A stretch of DNA of 42,199 bases, taken from NCBI GenBank assembly GCA_964537525.1, contig CAZIAB010000003.1:1-42199 (forward strand), written 5' to 3'. This document shows positions 24,815-33,531 of this stretch, piece after piece. The position numbers and the translations under genes are program-made. A model generated the notes under the pieces. It saw only the letters and a list, made by a program, of their open reading frames with translations, had not been told where the DNA came from and ran no database searches. This DNA comes from CAYMDJ01 sp964537525 (GTDB lineage: Archaea > Aenigmatarchaeota > Aenigmatarchaeia > QMZP01). Every line of letters begins with the position of its first letter. The first letter of the stretch is position 1.

Positions 24815-27505
24815 ATGGACGAGGGCCAGTGGCACGAGACTGATGCCAAGCGCGTTCTGAAGAAGCTGGGTTCGTCTCCCCATGGAATCTCCCCGCAGGA
24901 GGCATCCTCCCGCCTGAGGGAATACGGGCCGAACGAGATAAAGTCAGGGAAGAAGATAAACCCCCTTGCCATCTTCCTCGGCCAGTTCAAGAGCACCCTC
25001 GTCATCATCCTTATCTTCGCCACCTTCTTCTCTGCCCTCATAGGCGAGGTCATAGACGCGATAGCGATACTTATCATAGTAATACTGAATTCGATATTCG
25101 GCTTCATGCAGGAATATCGCGCCGAGAAAACGATAGAGGCGCTCAAGAAGATGACCACCCCGGAATCAATCGTCATCAGGGACGGAAAGAAGCTCAGGAT
25201 ACAGAGCACCGAGCTCGTACCCGGAGACGTAGTCCTCCTGGAGCAGGGGACCCGCGTCCCTGCTGACATGCGCATCATAGAGACAGCAGAGCTCAAGATA
25301 GACGAGGCAATCCTGACAGGAGAGTCGCAGCCCGTCACCAAGGAAACCTCTCCGCTCAAGGCAGGAGCCCTCGCTGACAGGAAGAACATGTGCTACATGG
25401 GAACGGTAGTTTCTTACGGGAGGGGAATGGGAGTCGTCGTTTCAACTGGCATGAACACAGAGATGGGGAAGATTGCCCACAGGATAGAGGAGACCCCTGA
25501 AGAGGAGACGCCCCTCCAGAAGAAGCTCGCTGCGTTCGGCAAGAAGCTCGGGGCGATAATCCTCGGCATATGCGCTGTGGTCGCAACCACCGGGATACTC
25601 AGGGGAAGCCTTCTTACCGGAGACCCGGTAACAGAGAAGCTGATAACCACGCAGATAATAAACGGCATAGCCCTGGCGGTAGCAGCGGTCCCTGAGGGCC
25701 TTCCTGCGGTAGTCACGGTTACCCTGGCCCTGGGCCTGAGGAGGCTCGCTAAGAGGAACGCGCTGATGAGGAGGCTCCCGGTCGTTGAGACGCTCGGCTC
25801 CACGACAGTCATATGCAGCGACAAGACAGGGACCCTCACAAAGAACGAGATGACGATTAGCAGGATATGGCACCCGGGAAGGGACATATCCGTGACAGGG
25901 GCAGGATACGAGCCAAAAGGAGGGTTTCTTGTAAACGGAAAGAAGACCGACCCGTCCAGGGACAAGCAGCTTTCCCTCCTTCTGAAGACCGGCGCGCTCT
26001 GCAACAATGCGTCGCTTGATTTGTCCGGGAAGACATGGAGCATAATAGGCGACCCCACAGAGGGTGCAATCATCGTTGCGGCCCGTAAGGCAGGATATCA
26101 TAGCGATGACATGGAAAGGGAGCATCCGAGGAAGAAGGAGTTCCCATTCACGTCAGAGAGGAAGATGATGAGCACCGTGAACTCCTGCGGAGGGATTGTT
26201 GTCAACGTCAAGGGCGCGCCTGAGAACGTGCTCAGGAAATGCACCACGATAATGATTAACGGAAAGGCAGCAAGAATGACACCCAAGCACAGGAAGGAAA
26301 TCCTCTCAATGAACACGGAATTCGCCACAGGGGCCCTGAGGGTGCTCGCCATTGCAATGAAGGAAACCATGAGCATTCCAGGGACACAGGAACAGGCAGA
26401 GTCCGGACTCACCTTCCTCGGCCTCGTCGGCATGATAGACCCGCCCAGGAAGACGGTCAGGGATGACATAGAGCTCTGCAAGAGGGCCGGCATAAAGGTC
26501 GTGATGATAACAGGCGACCACAGGGACACCGCCATCGCCATATCGAAACAGATAGGCATAGTGGGTGACAGGCCGGTTGCCCTGACAGGCGAGGAGCTCG
26601 AAAAGATGTCTGACAAGGAGCTCTGCGGTAAGGCAAACGACATATCCGTCTATGCCAGGGTTAATCCCGAGCATAAGGTCAGGATAGTCGAGGCCCTCCG
26701 TTCCAACGGACATGTAATAGCAATGACCGGTGACGGCGTGAACGACGCCCCTGCCCTGAAGAGCGCAGACATCGGGATAGCCATGGGTATAAAGGGGACG
26801 GACGTTGCAAAGGAGGCCTCGGACATGATTCTCAGGGACGACAACTTCTCGAGCATAGTGAGCGCGATAAAGGAGGGCCGCGGAATCTATGACAACATAA
26901 AGAAGTTCATACAGTATCTCCTGTCCAGCAACACAGGGGAGGTGCTCATAGTCTTCATCGCGACCCTGATTGCCCTGGTTGACCCTGAAACGGGCCTCAT
27001 ACTGCTGCCAATCCAGCTGCTCTGGATAAACATCCTGACCGATGGTTTGCCTGCACTCGCCCTGGGGGTTGACCCGGCATCGCCAGGGATAATGGACAGG
27101 AAGCCCCGCGACCCCAAGGAGAGCATACTCACCAGGAGAATGATGACAGACATAATAATCGTAGGCATAGTGATGTGCGTAGGGACGCTCTTCCTCTTCT
27201 GGCTCAATCTACCTACCGGAGGGAGGCACGCCATGACAGTCGCCTTCACTGCGATAGTGATGCTAGAGATGGTAAGGGTCCAGACGGTCAGGTCAGACTA
27301 CAAGATAGGACTCTTCTCGAACAAGGCCCTACTCATGGCAATGGGCCTTTCGATAGGGTTACAGGTCATCGTTGTCTACGTGCCGTTCCTCCAGCCAATA
27401 TTCAGCACGGTACCCATCGGCCTGGAGGACTGGATTGAAATAATCATGGTCTCGCTGAGCGTAATGGTTATAATGAAGCTGAGGACAATAATTAAGAGTG
27501 GTTAG
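24815..27505 (+). CDS. P-type cation ATPase, Ca2+-transporting type (PMR1/SERCA-like)
   Basis: An 896-residue P2-type ATPase. Features in order: N-terminal cation-ATPase domain, actuator loop with LTGESQPV, TM4 PEGLP metal-binding motif, phosphorylation site DKTGTLTKN, nucleotide-binding domain (KGAPEN), hinge TGDGVNDAPALK, TM5-TM6 with SSNTGEV and LLWINILTDGLPALALG, and the C-terminal membrane domain. The TM4 and TM6 signatures are those of Ca2+ (or Mn2+) pumps rather than K+ or heavy-metal pumps. Its stop is followed directly by the exchanger ATG, so the two form an ion-extrusion operon. Confidence 0.94.
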   Translation: MDEGQWHETDAKRVLKKLGSSPHGISPQEASSRLREYGPNEIKSGKKINPLAIFLGQFKSTLVIILIFATFFSALIGEVIDAIAILIIVILNSIFGFMQEYRAEKTIEALKKMTTPESIVIRDGKKLRIQSTELVPGDVVLLEQGTRVPADMRIIETAELKIDEAILTGESQPVTKETSPLKAGALADRKNMCYMGTVVSYGRGMGVVVSTGMNTEMGKIAHRIEETPEEETPLQKKLAAFGKKLGAIILGICAVVATTGILRGSLLTGDPVTEKLITTQIINGIALAVAAVPEGLPAVVTVTLALGLRRLAKRNALMRRLPVVETLGSTTVICSDKTGTLTKNEMTISRIWHPGRDISVTGAGYEPKGGFLVNGKKTDPSRDKQLSLLLKTGALCNNASLDLSGKTWSIIGDPTEGAIIVAARKAGYHSDDMEREHPRKKEFPFTSERKMMSTVNSCGGIVVNVKGAPENVLRKCTTIMINGKAARMTPKHRKEILSMNTEFATGALRVLAIAMKETMSIPGTQEQAESGLTFLGLVGMIDPPRKTVRDDIELCKRAGIKVVMITGDHRDTAIAISKQIGIVGDRPVALTGEELEKMSDKELCGKANDISVYARVNPEHKVRIVEALRSNGHVIAMTGDGVNDAPALKSADIGIAMGIKGTDVAKEASDMILRDDNFSSIVSAIKEGRGIYDNIKKFIQYLLSSNTGEVLIVFIATLIALVDPETGLILLPIQLLWINILTDGLPALALGVDPASPGIMDRKPRDPKESILTRRMMTDIIIVGIVMCVGTLFLFWLNLPTGGRHAMTVAFTAIVMLEMVRVQTVRSDYKIGLFSNKALLMAMGLSIGLQVIVVYVPFLQPIFSTVPIGLEDWIEIIMVSLSVMVIMKLRTIIKSG

Positions 27506-28447
27506 ATGTACGAGGCAATGAACATCCTGATATTCATCGTCAGCCTTGGAATCCTCATAAAGGGCGCGGACATAATAACGAACTATGCCTCCCGCCTCGC
27601 AAAGCTCTGGGGCATCTCCGAGCTCGTCATAGGCATAACCATAGTAGCAATCTCTACATCCCTCCCTGAGCTCGCCGTGTCCCTCATATCAGTCCTCGGT
27701 TCATTGGGAGGGATAGCAGTTGGAACGATAATAGGCTCCAACATCGCCAACATAGGCCTTATTGTTGGAATCTCCGCCCTCGCCTCCCCGCTCATGGTGA
27801 CCAGGAAGTTCATAAAGGAGGGCATAGTCATGCTCTTCTTCAGCATAGTGACTGCCGCCCTCCTCCTTGACGGAATGTTCTGGTACGAAGGAATCATCCT
27901 CATATTGATGCTGTTCGGCTACCTCTATTACCTGATAAAGTCAACCATACCAGGGACATCGCACAAGAGAGTCACCAGGGCGGCTGAGGAGAAGAAGCAC
28001 AAGGCAGTAATAAAATGCATCCTTTTCTGCGCGCTCGGCGCCGCGTTCATCGCCATAGGCGCGGAGGTTCTCGTCTACTCCACGATAAACATCGCCACGT
28101 GGCTAGGCATATCAGAGGTCGTCATAGCACTGGTCGCAATAGCGGTGGGAACCTCTCTCCCGGAGTTCGCGACCTCCGTGGTCGCGGCGCTCAAGAAGAT
28201 GCGCGGGATATCCGTGGGAAACATAATCGGCTCGAACATATTCAACGTCTCCATACTGGGCCTGGTCGCCCTGTTCGGCCCCATACCCACAGAGGCCATA
28301 ATAAACAACATAAACATACCGATAATGCTCGTCCTCTCCTTCCTGCTAATCCTCTTCATGCGCAAGGGAATGAAGATAGACAGGACAGAGGCAATAGTCC
28401 TGTTAGGCATCTACGTGGTTTTCCTGATACTGCAGTTCGTATATTAG
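27506..28447 (+). CDS. Sodium/calcium exchanger family protein (CaCA, YrbG-like)
   Basis: A 313-residue antiporter with about ten membrane segments and both alpha repeats: GISELVIGITIVAISTSLPE with GTIIGSNIANIGLI (alpha-1), and GISEVVIALVAIAVGTSLPE with GNIIGSNIFNVSILG (alpha-2). The ion-binding Glu in TSLPE and Asn in GSN are kept in both halves. It starts immediately after the ATPase stop codon (no spacer) and should be co-expressed with it, giving an ATP-driven and an ion-gradient-driven route for Ca2+ export. Convergent with glyS; 2 bp separate the stops. Confidence 0.94.
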   Translation: MYEAMNILIFIVSLGILIKGADIITNYASRLAKLWGISELVIGITIVAISTSLPELAVSLISVLGSLGGIAVGTIIGSNIANIGLIVGISALASPLMVTRKFIKEGIVMLFFSIVTAALLLDGMFWYEGIILILMLFGYLYYLIKSTIPGTSHKRVTRAAEEKKHKAVIKCILFCALGAAFIAIGAEVLVYSTINIATWLGISEVVIALVAIAVGTSLPEFATSVVAALKKMRGISVGNIIGSNIFNVSILGLVALFGPIPTEAIINNINIPIMLVLSFLLILFMRKGMKIDRTEAIVLLGIYVVFLILQFVY

Positions 28448-28449
28448 AA

Positions 28450-29958
28450 TCACTTTATAACGACCCCGAGCTTGTTCAGCGGCTTCCCGTTTATGAAGCC
28501 TCTCAGGGTCTCTGGCAGGTCGCTTATCCTGACCCTTATCTGCTTCATGGTGTCCCTGTCCCTCAGGGTGACGTCGTTCCTTTTGAGCGAGTCATAATCT
28601 ATGGTTATCCCCGCAGCAACCCCGGCCTCGTCAATCCTTCTGTATCTCCGCCCGATGCTACCGGACGAATCGTAGAACACGTTGAATCCTGATTCCTGGA
28701 GAAGCCTCTTCACCTCCCTTGCCTTATCCGGGAGGTTGTCCTTGTTAACCAGCGGAAAAATTCCAGCATCAAAAGGTGAGACCCTCCTGGGAAAGAGCAT
28801 CACATCTCTCTCCTTCTCCTCCCTGTACGCAAGCTCAAACAGGGCATAGATGTTCCTGTCAACACCGAAGCTCAGCTCCAGGACGTGGGGGAGAATCTTC
28901 TTGCCGTCAACGTCAACCACCATGCTGACGCCAGAGACCTTCTGGTGCCCTGACAAATCATGGTCGGTCCTGTAGTGGAGGCCGGCAATCTCCCTGTACC
29001 CCCCTATACTTTCGAGGTCCATCTCAACATCCCAGTGATACCTGTTGTAGAATGCCCTCTCGTCCTCATCCAGCTCCCTGAACCGAAACTTCTCTTTCGG
29101 TAGGCCAAGGACGTTCAGGTAGAACTGCTGCATCCTTGCCATGTGATAGACATAGAACTTCGGCAGCTTCAGTTGCCTGACCGCCTCCTTTGCAGATATC
29201 TCTTTTATGGTCCCCCTGGACCTGTTCTTGACAGGAAAGACCCTGAGCTTGTATCTCTCTATCTCTCCGAACCTGGGATGCTCCCTTATATTGTCCGGGT
29301 CAAAGAAAACCTGGAGCTCTGCCTGCGTGAACTCCCTCTGCCTTATCAGAACGTTTCTCGGGGATATCTCGTTCCTGAATGCCTTGCCTATTGCGGCAAG
29401 CCCCATGGGAAGCCTCTTCCTCAGGGCATCGAACTCGTGCTTGAAGTTAACGTAAGCTCCCTGCGCCGTCTCCGGCGAGAGATAGCCAGTCCTCTTTGTC
29501 TTGCCTGTCCCTATCTCAATCGGGAACATCATGTTCAGGATACCCACCTCAGCGAGCTCACCCTTGCATTTCGGGCACCTTATATTGTTGTCCTTTATAA
29601 TCTTCTCCATCTTTCCGAGAGAAACACCCTCGAAGATGCCGCCGAGCTCTGCCTCTATTATATGGTCGGCCCTTTCAACGTGCATGCACTTACTGCACTT
29701 GACTATGGGGTCCACGAAGGATTCGAGGTGGCCTGACGCCCTGAACACCTCCTCGGGCATGACCTGGCAGACGCTTATCTCATGGAAATTGTCATCCAGC
29801 CCGAGGAAGTATTCCCTCCAGACGTTCTCCCACTTCCTCTTCAGGGAGGCACCGAGGTGGGCGTAATCATAGAACCCTGCTATGGGGCTGTATATCTGCG
29901 AGGACTGCCAGAAGAACCCCCTCCTCTTCGCGATATCAAGAAGCTTGTCGGCCTTCAT
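28450..29958 (-). CDS. glyS: Glycyl-tRNA synthetase (archaeal/eukaryal alpha2 type)
   Basis: Class II aminoacyl-tRNA synthetase charging tRNA-Gly. The 502-residue protein has the N-terminal LDIAKRRGFFW and GFYDYAHLG motif-1 region, a Cys4 zinc site (CSKCMHVERAD with CPKCKGE), the PETAQGAYVNF loop, motif 2 (FRNEISPRN...REFTQAE), and motif 3 (ELSFGVDRNIYAL). The C-terminal anticodon-binding domain begins near FPRRVSPFDAGIFPLV. The start at 29958 (MKADKLLDIAKRRG) matches the family; an in-frame ATG at 29973 is the alternative. A TATA-like ATTTATAA sits near 29990. Confidence 0.95.
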   Translation of the reverse strand: MKADKLLDIAKRRGFFWQSSQIYSPIAGFYDYAHLGASLKRKWENVWREYFLGLDDNFHEISVCQVMPEEVFRASGHLESFVDPIVKCSKCMHVERADHIIEAELGGIFEGVSLGKMEKIIKDNNIRCPKCKGELAEVGILNMMFPIEIGTGKTKRTGYLSPETAQGAYVNFKHEFDALRKRLPMGLAAIGKAFRNEISPRNVLIRQREFTQAELQVFFDPDNIREHPRFGEIERYKLRVFPVKNRSRGTIKEISAKEAVRQLKLPKFYVYHMARMQQFYLNVLGLPKEKFRFRELDEDERAFYNRYHWDVEMDLESIGGYREIAGLHYRTDHDLSGHQKVSGVSMVVDVDGKKILPHVLELSFGVDRNIYALFELAYREEKERDVMLFPRRVSPFDAGIFPLVNKDNLPDKAREVKRLLQESGFNVFYDSSGSIGRRYRRIDEAGVAAGITIDYDSLKRNDVTLRDRDTMKQIRVRISDLPETLRGFINGKPLNKLGVVIK

Positions 29959-30047
29959 CCAACCACATTCCATATTTCGCTGTCAGCAATTTATAATTGT
30001 CGCTGCTCACATAAAAGGCATTTATTATCTTTACACAAGAATAACCC

Positions 30048-30722
30048 ATGACCCGCCCTCCCCAAACCAGGAAACTGAAGGTTGACCTCCACACCCACAC
30101 CACGTTCTCCAAGGACGGCGGCCAGTCCCCGGAAGAGCTGGTCGAGACAGCGCTCGCCCACGGGTTTGACGCGATAGCGGTCACAGACCACGACACGGTG
30201 GAGGGTTCGCTCAGGGCAGAGCGATACGCAAAGGGAAGGGTCATCGTCTTCCCTGGCCAGGAGACTGTGACAGACAAGGGAGAGATAGTGGTCCTTAATA
30301 TCAGGGAAACCCTTCCTGCCGGAAGGAGGCTTGAAGAGACCGTCAGGCTCGCCAGGGAGAAGGGAGGGTTCGTGATAGTTCCCCATCCATTTGACCTGAT
30401 GAGGAGGGGTATAGGCGACAGTCTGGACAGCATACTCACCCACGTGGATGCCATAGAGGCATTCAATTCCAGGACCATATGGACCAGGTTCAACAGGCGC
30501 GCGATGGAATACGCGGAGTCCAAAGGGAAGCCAGTGGTCGCGGGATCGGATGCCCACTTCCCTGACGAAATCGGAAAGACCTACATGCTGGTTTCCTCCA
30601 GGAAGGACCCCGCGGACATACTGAAATCCATACTCGCTGGAAGGGTGGAACTCGTCACCAGGGCCCAGAGCCGCTACTCAAAATTCATGAGGGGGTTCAG
30701 GAAGCTCAGGACATACCTCTGA
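30048..30722 (+). CDS. PHP-domain metal-dependent phosphoesterase
   Basis: A 224-residue PHP hydrolase. Metal-binding motifs are DLHTHTTFSKDG (about 13-24), TDHDTVEG (about 46-53), PHPFD (about 112-116) and GSDAHFPDEIG (about 165-175). Stand-alone PHP proteins of this size hydrolyse phosphodiesters or nucleotide phosphates; the substrate here is not known. It begins a plus-strand pair with the GT2 glycosyltransferase 39 bp downstream, so a role near surface-glycan synthesis is possible but unproven. Confidence 0.88.
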   Translation: MTRPPQTRKLKVDLHTHTTFSKDGGQSPEELVETALAHGFDAIAVTDHDTVEGSLRAERYAKGRVIVFPGQETVTDKGEIVVLNIRETLPAGRRLEETVRLAREKGGFVIVPHPFDLMRRGIGDSLDSILTHVDAIEAFNSRTIWTRFNRRAMEYAESKGKPVVAGSDAHFPDEIGKTYMLVSSRKDPADILKSILAGRVELVTRAQSRYSKFMRGFRKLRTYL

Positions 30723-30761
30723 CCCCCCACCCAATATAAAAAACAATCCCCAATATAGATT

Positions 30762-31901
30762 ATGTGGTTGGTTATAACAGTAGGAATGCTTACAATCACC
30801 TATCTGGTTCTCGGACACGTGGGCAGCAAGAGGATAGAAAGGGAAAGGTCGTCGCTCACTGTCCCCAAGAAGCTACCGCTCGTTTCCATAATAATCCCCG
30901 CCTACAGGTCAGAGAAGACCATAGAGTCCACACTCGGGTCAATAAAGGCGCTGAGATACCCGAGGAAGGAAATAATAGTGGTCAACGAATACCCGGACAG
31001 GACCCCGGAGATAGCAAGGAGATACACCCAGAAGGTCTACCACAGGAATGAGAGGACAGGGAAGCCCAGCTCCCTGAATTTCGCGCTCACCAAGGCAAGG
31101 GGGGAGATTCTCTTCTTCCTCGATTCTGACACATCCGTCATGCCCGATACCCTGGACAGGATAATACCGTGGTTCTCGAAAAGCGGGGTTGCAGCAGTGA
31201 TGCCGAAATACCTGGTCAGGAACAGCAGGAACGAGCTGGCCAGGCTGGCCGGAGTTGAGAACGCCTTCACGTTTGCCCTGATAAAGATGAACATGTTCTT
31301 CGGCTCGCTCATAGGATTCCGGGGCTGCGGAGTCGCAATAAGGAGGTCTGTAATGAACAGGCTCGGTGGATGGCCCAACACACTCCTGGAAGACAATGAC
31401 CTTGCGGCAAGGATTGCCAAGAAGGGAATGAGAATCCAGTGGGAGCCGCTCGCCATGATAAAGACAACAGAACCTCCCAACAGGAAGCGGTTGAGGAACC
31501 AGAAGATAAGGTGGGGCAAGGGGAGCTTCTTCAGCTATGCCCGCCACTGGAGGTTCTACATGAAGGCCCCGCAGTTCCTGCTGTTCTTCTTCCCCTACCT
31601 CCTGCTGAGCATGTTCATGATTGACACCCTCCTGATAGGGACGGTCATGTCCCTGATATATGACGTCCCCAGGTTCTTTGCCTTCATTCTTTACCAGATA
31701 CTCCTCGCCTTCCTCGCGATGCTGCTCCATTCAGTCATAATGGTCTGGTCGACCGGAGACAGGAGGGACCCACTCGAAATCTTTGAGTTCGTTTTCTTCT
31801 ACTTCCCCCTGACCACCTATTACTATTTCCTCGGCCTCATCAAGGGAATAAGGAAAAAGAAGAGAAAGGAGCCAGAGCTCGACTTCAAGTACTGGGAGTA
31901 A
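30762..31901 (+). CDS. Membrane GT2 glycosyltransferase (processive type)
   Basis: A 379-residue protein with an N-terminal membrane anchor (about 1-19), a GT-A catalytic domain and three to four C-terminal membrane segments (about 268-350). Catalytic residues seen are the DxD-type FFLDSDT, the EDNDLAARI (ED motif), and QKIRWGKG, the QxxRW motif of processive enzymes such as hyaluronan or cellulose synthases. It would use a nucleotide sugar at the inner membrane face and may extrude the product. It starts at 30762, downstream of a TATA-like AATATAAAAAAC. Adjacent genes encode a methyltransferase and a second GT2, suggesting a small surface-glycan locus. Confidence 0.9.
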   Translation: MWLVITVGMLTITYLVLGHVGSKRIERERSSLTVPKKLPLVSIIIPAYRSEKTIESTLGSIKALRYPRKEIIVVNEYPDRTPEIARRYTQKVYHRNERTGKPSSLNFALTKARGEILFFLDSDTSVMPDTLDRIIPWFSKSGVAAVMPKYLVRNSRNELARLAGVENAFTFALIKMNMFFGSLIGFRGCGVAIRRSVMNRLGGWPNTLLEDNDLAARIAKKGMRIQWEPLAMIKTTEPPNRKRLRNQKIRWGKGSFFSYARHWRFYMKAPQFLLFFFPYLLLSMFMIDTLLIGTVMSLIYDVPRFFAFILYQILLAFLAMLLHSVIMVWSTGDRRDPLEIFEFVFFYFPLTTYYYFLGLIKGIRKKKRKEPELDFKYWE

Positions 31902-31937
31902 ACCAACCAGCGACAAGCAAACAACAAAACTTACGAT

Positions 31938-31992
31938 GACGGCTTTCCGAACCCAGGATTGTTTACATTGTTGCTGGGTCTGAAGTGCCGTC
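31938..31992. ncRNA. Structured hairpin element, possible small RNA
   Basis: In the 113-bp gap between two convergent genes, GACGGC (31938-31943) pairs with GCCGTC (31987-31992), and ACCCAG (31951-31956) pairs with CTGGGT (31974-31979), leaving a 7 x 7 internal loop and a 17-nt apical loop. A box-C-like ACGATGA (31933-31939) and a CTGA (31980-31983) are present, but the class (C/D, H/ACA or terminator) is not clear. The CCCAGGATTGTTTA core is shared with the hairpin inside the T-loop intron of the tRNA at 40.1 kb. Confidence 0.4.
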
Positions 31993-32014
31993 CAATTATA
32001 TGATTAACTGCGCC

Positions 32015-32764
32015 CTACCTCTTGACCCCGACCGCCGCAATCACTCTCCCGAACCTGTTGGCCAGGGGGTTGTCGTAATTGAGGCGGCTCACCTTCCTGT
32101 TCCTGGGCATGCCTATTGAAAGCGAAAGGACCCTGCTCTTCATCCATAGCGGGGCAAATGCCCACCCGAAGGAGAACAGGAACTCCCCACCTATCATTTT
32201 CTCGAACCTCATCCCGGACCTCTCCATCCTCTTCCTGAGCTCTGTCTTGGAGTATGGATACTCGTTCCCGTGAATCCACGTCCCCGTCTTCTCTGCCAGG
32301 AGCTTGCCAATCCTGTAGGGCGGGGACTTTATCTGGGGGACTGTTATCACAGACCTCCCACCTCTCTTCAGGGCATTGGCATGGACGTCCACTATTCCCT
32401 GCCTCCTCTCCCCCCTAAAGTGCTCTATCACGCCCTCGCTGTGGGAGATGTCAAACCCTCCCAAATCAGTCTCGAACGCGTCCCCGAGGACCAGTTCTCC
32501 GTCAACGCCCAGGGACTTCATCACGCGCTTCACTATGCTAAGCGCATCCCTCGAGTAATCAAGGAACGTGACCTCCGCCCCTCTCTTTGCCATCATGCAG
32601 GTGCTTATCCCTGTCCCGCACCCGATCTCCACCACGCGCTTCCCCCTGTAATCATAATCCCTTCCGAGAAGGGACTCGTATATGCTCCACGTATAGTTCT
32701 CCCTCTCAAAACCAATATCCTTCATTCCGGTCCAGACAGAATCCCACGAAGACTCAGACGACAT
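32015..32764 (-). CDS. Class I SAM-dependent methyltransferase
   Basis: A 249-residue Rossmann methyltransferase. The SAM-binding motif I is VVEIGCGTGI (about 44-53), followed by VTFLDYSRDAL (acidic residue binding the ribose), GDAFETDLGGFDISHSEGVIEHF (motif III/IV region) and LKRGGRSVITVPQ. The substrate is not evident. It starts at 32764, divergent from the next glycosyltransferase. A shared TATA-like GGTATAAATTC at 32785-32795 reads as a box on both strands, at about the right distance from both ATGs for two leaderless transcripts. Its position suggests modification of a glycan or lipid precursor. Confidence 0.88.
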   Translation of the reverse strand: MSSESSWDSVWTGMKDIGFERENYTWSIYESLLGRDYDYRGKRVVEIGCGTGISTCMMAKRGAEVTFLDYSRDALSIVKRVMKSLGVDGELVLGDAFETDLGGFDISHSEGVIEHFRGERRQGIVDVHANALKRGGRSVITVPQIKSPPYRIGKLLAEKTGTWIHGNEYPYSKTELRKRMERSGMRFEKMIGGEFLFSFGWAFAPLWMKSRVLSLSIGMPRNRKVSRLNYDNPLANRFGRVIAAVGVKR

Positions 32765-32814
32765 GGTTTAATTAGACACGGAAAGGTATAAATTCGTAAC
32801 CATGAAATATAAGC
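32765..32814. promoter_or_regulatory. Shared bidirectional promoter of methyltransferase and GT2
   Basis: A nearly symmetric TATA-like sequence, GGTATAAATTC at 32785-32795, lies about 22-25 nt from both divergent ATGs (32764 minus and 32815 plus). A single box may serve both directions. Confidence 0.5.
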
Positions 32815-33531
32815 ATGGCAATCCGTTTTTCAGTGATAATCCCCACCTACATGGAAGAGCGCGCGATAGGAAGGACGCTGAAGCATCTGGAGCGCGCAGG
32901 GCGCGGGTACGGTATGGAAACCATAGTAGTGGATTCTGACTCTCCTGACAGGACGAGGGAGATTGCGTCCGGCCTCGGGGCCAGGGTACTTAACATCAGC
33001 AAGAGAGGCATTTCTGTTGCCAGAAACCACGGAGCCATGCAGGCCAACGGAGAGATTCTCATCTTCATAGACGCCGACGCGATAGTCCCGGACAACCTCT
33101 TCTCAAGGCTGGAATCCGTCTTCTCAGAGCCGGGCGTGATTGGCGCTTCTTGCAGCATGATGCCCGATCCATGGGTGAAGCCCACACTCTTCGAATACAC
33201 CTTCTACAGGGCATGGTCGGGTATAAAGTCACTTGCCCACGCGGTGAAGCCCTGCACATCAGGGGAGAACGGCATAATGGTCAGGAAGGAAACCTTCAGC
33301 CGGCTGGGCGGGTTCGACGAGAACCTCCCTGCGATAGAGGACCTGGACTTCGTCTTCCGCGCATCGAGATGCGGCAGCTTTCCCCTCCTGAGGGACCTCA
33401 CGATAAAAGACTCCATCCGCAGGTTCAGGGAGCTGGGCGTCCTTGCCTTCTCAAAGACATACCTCACCAACTGGATATACTACACGTTCATGAAGAACAG
33501 CAGGGTAAGTGAGTGGCACCCCGTCCGCTGA
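32815..33531 (+). CDS. GT2 family glycosyltransferase (soluble)
   Basis: A 238-residue GT-A enzyme with the N-terminal nucleotide-sugar fold FSVIIPTYMEE, VVDSDSPDRT and the metal-binding DxD in FIDADAIVPDN (about 79-89), followed by GENGIMVRKETFSRLGGFDE and the ED motif in IEDLDFVFRA. No membrane segment is obvious, unlike the GT2 at 30762. Likely transfers a sugar to a lipid- or protein-linked acceptor; donor and acceptor unknown. Divergent from the methyltransferase and convergent with the poly-Trp protein gene, whose stop directly adjoins its own. Confidence 0.9.
   Translation: MAIRFSVIIPTYMEERAIGRTLKHLERAGRGYGMETIVVDSDSPDRTREIASGLGARVLNISKRGISVARNHGAMQANGEILIFIDADAIVPDNLFSRLESVFSEPGVIGASCSMMPDPWVKPTLFEYTFYRAWSGIKSLAHAVKPCTSGENGIMVRKETFSRLGGFDENLPAIEDLDFVFRASRCGSFPLLRDLTIKDSIRRFRELGVLAFSKTYLTNWIYYTFMKNSRVSEWHPVR

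Noticed and set aside
31938..31992. tRNA T-arm at GGGTTCGG (minus strand)
   Set aside because: No matching acceptor or anticodon arms; the segment is explained better by the two nested stems of the hairpin element.
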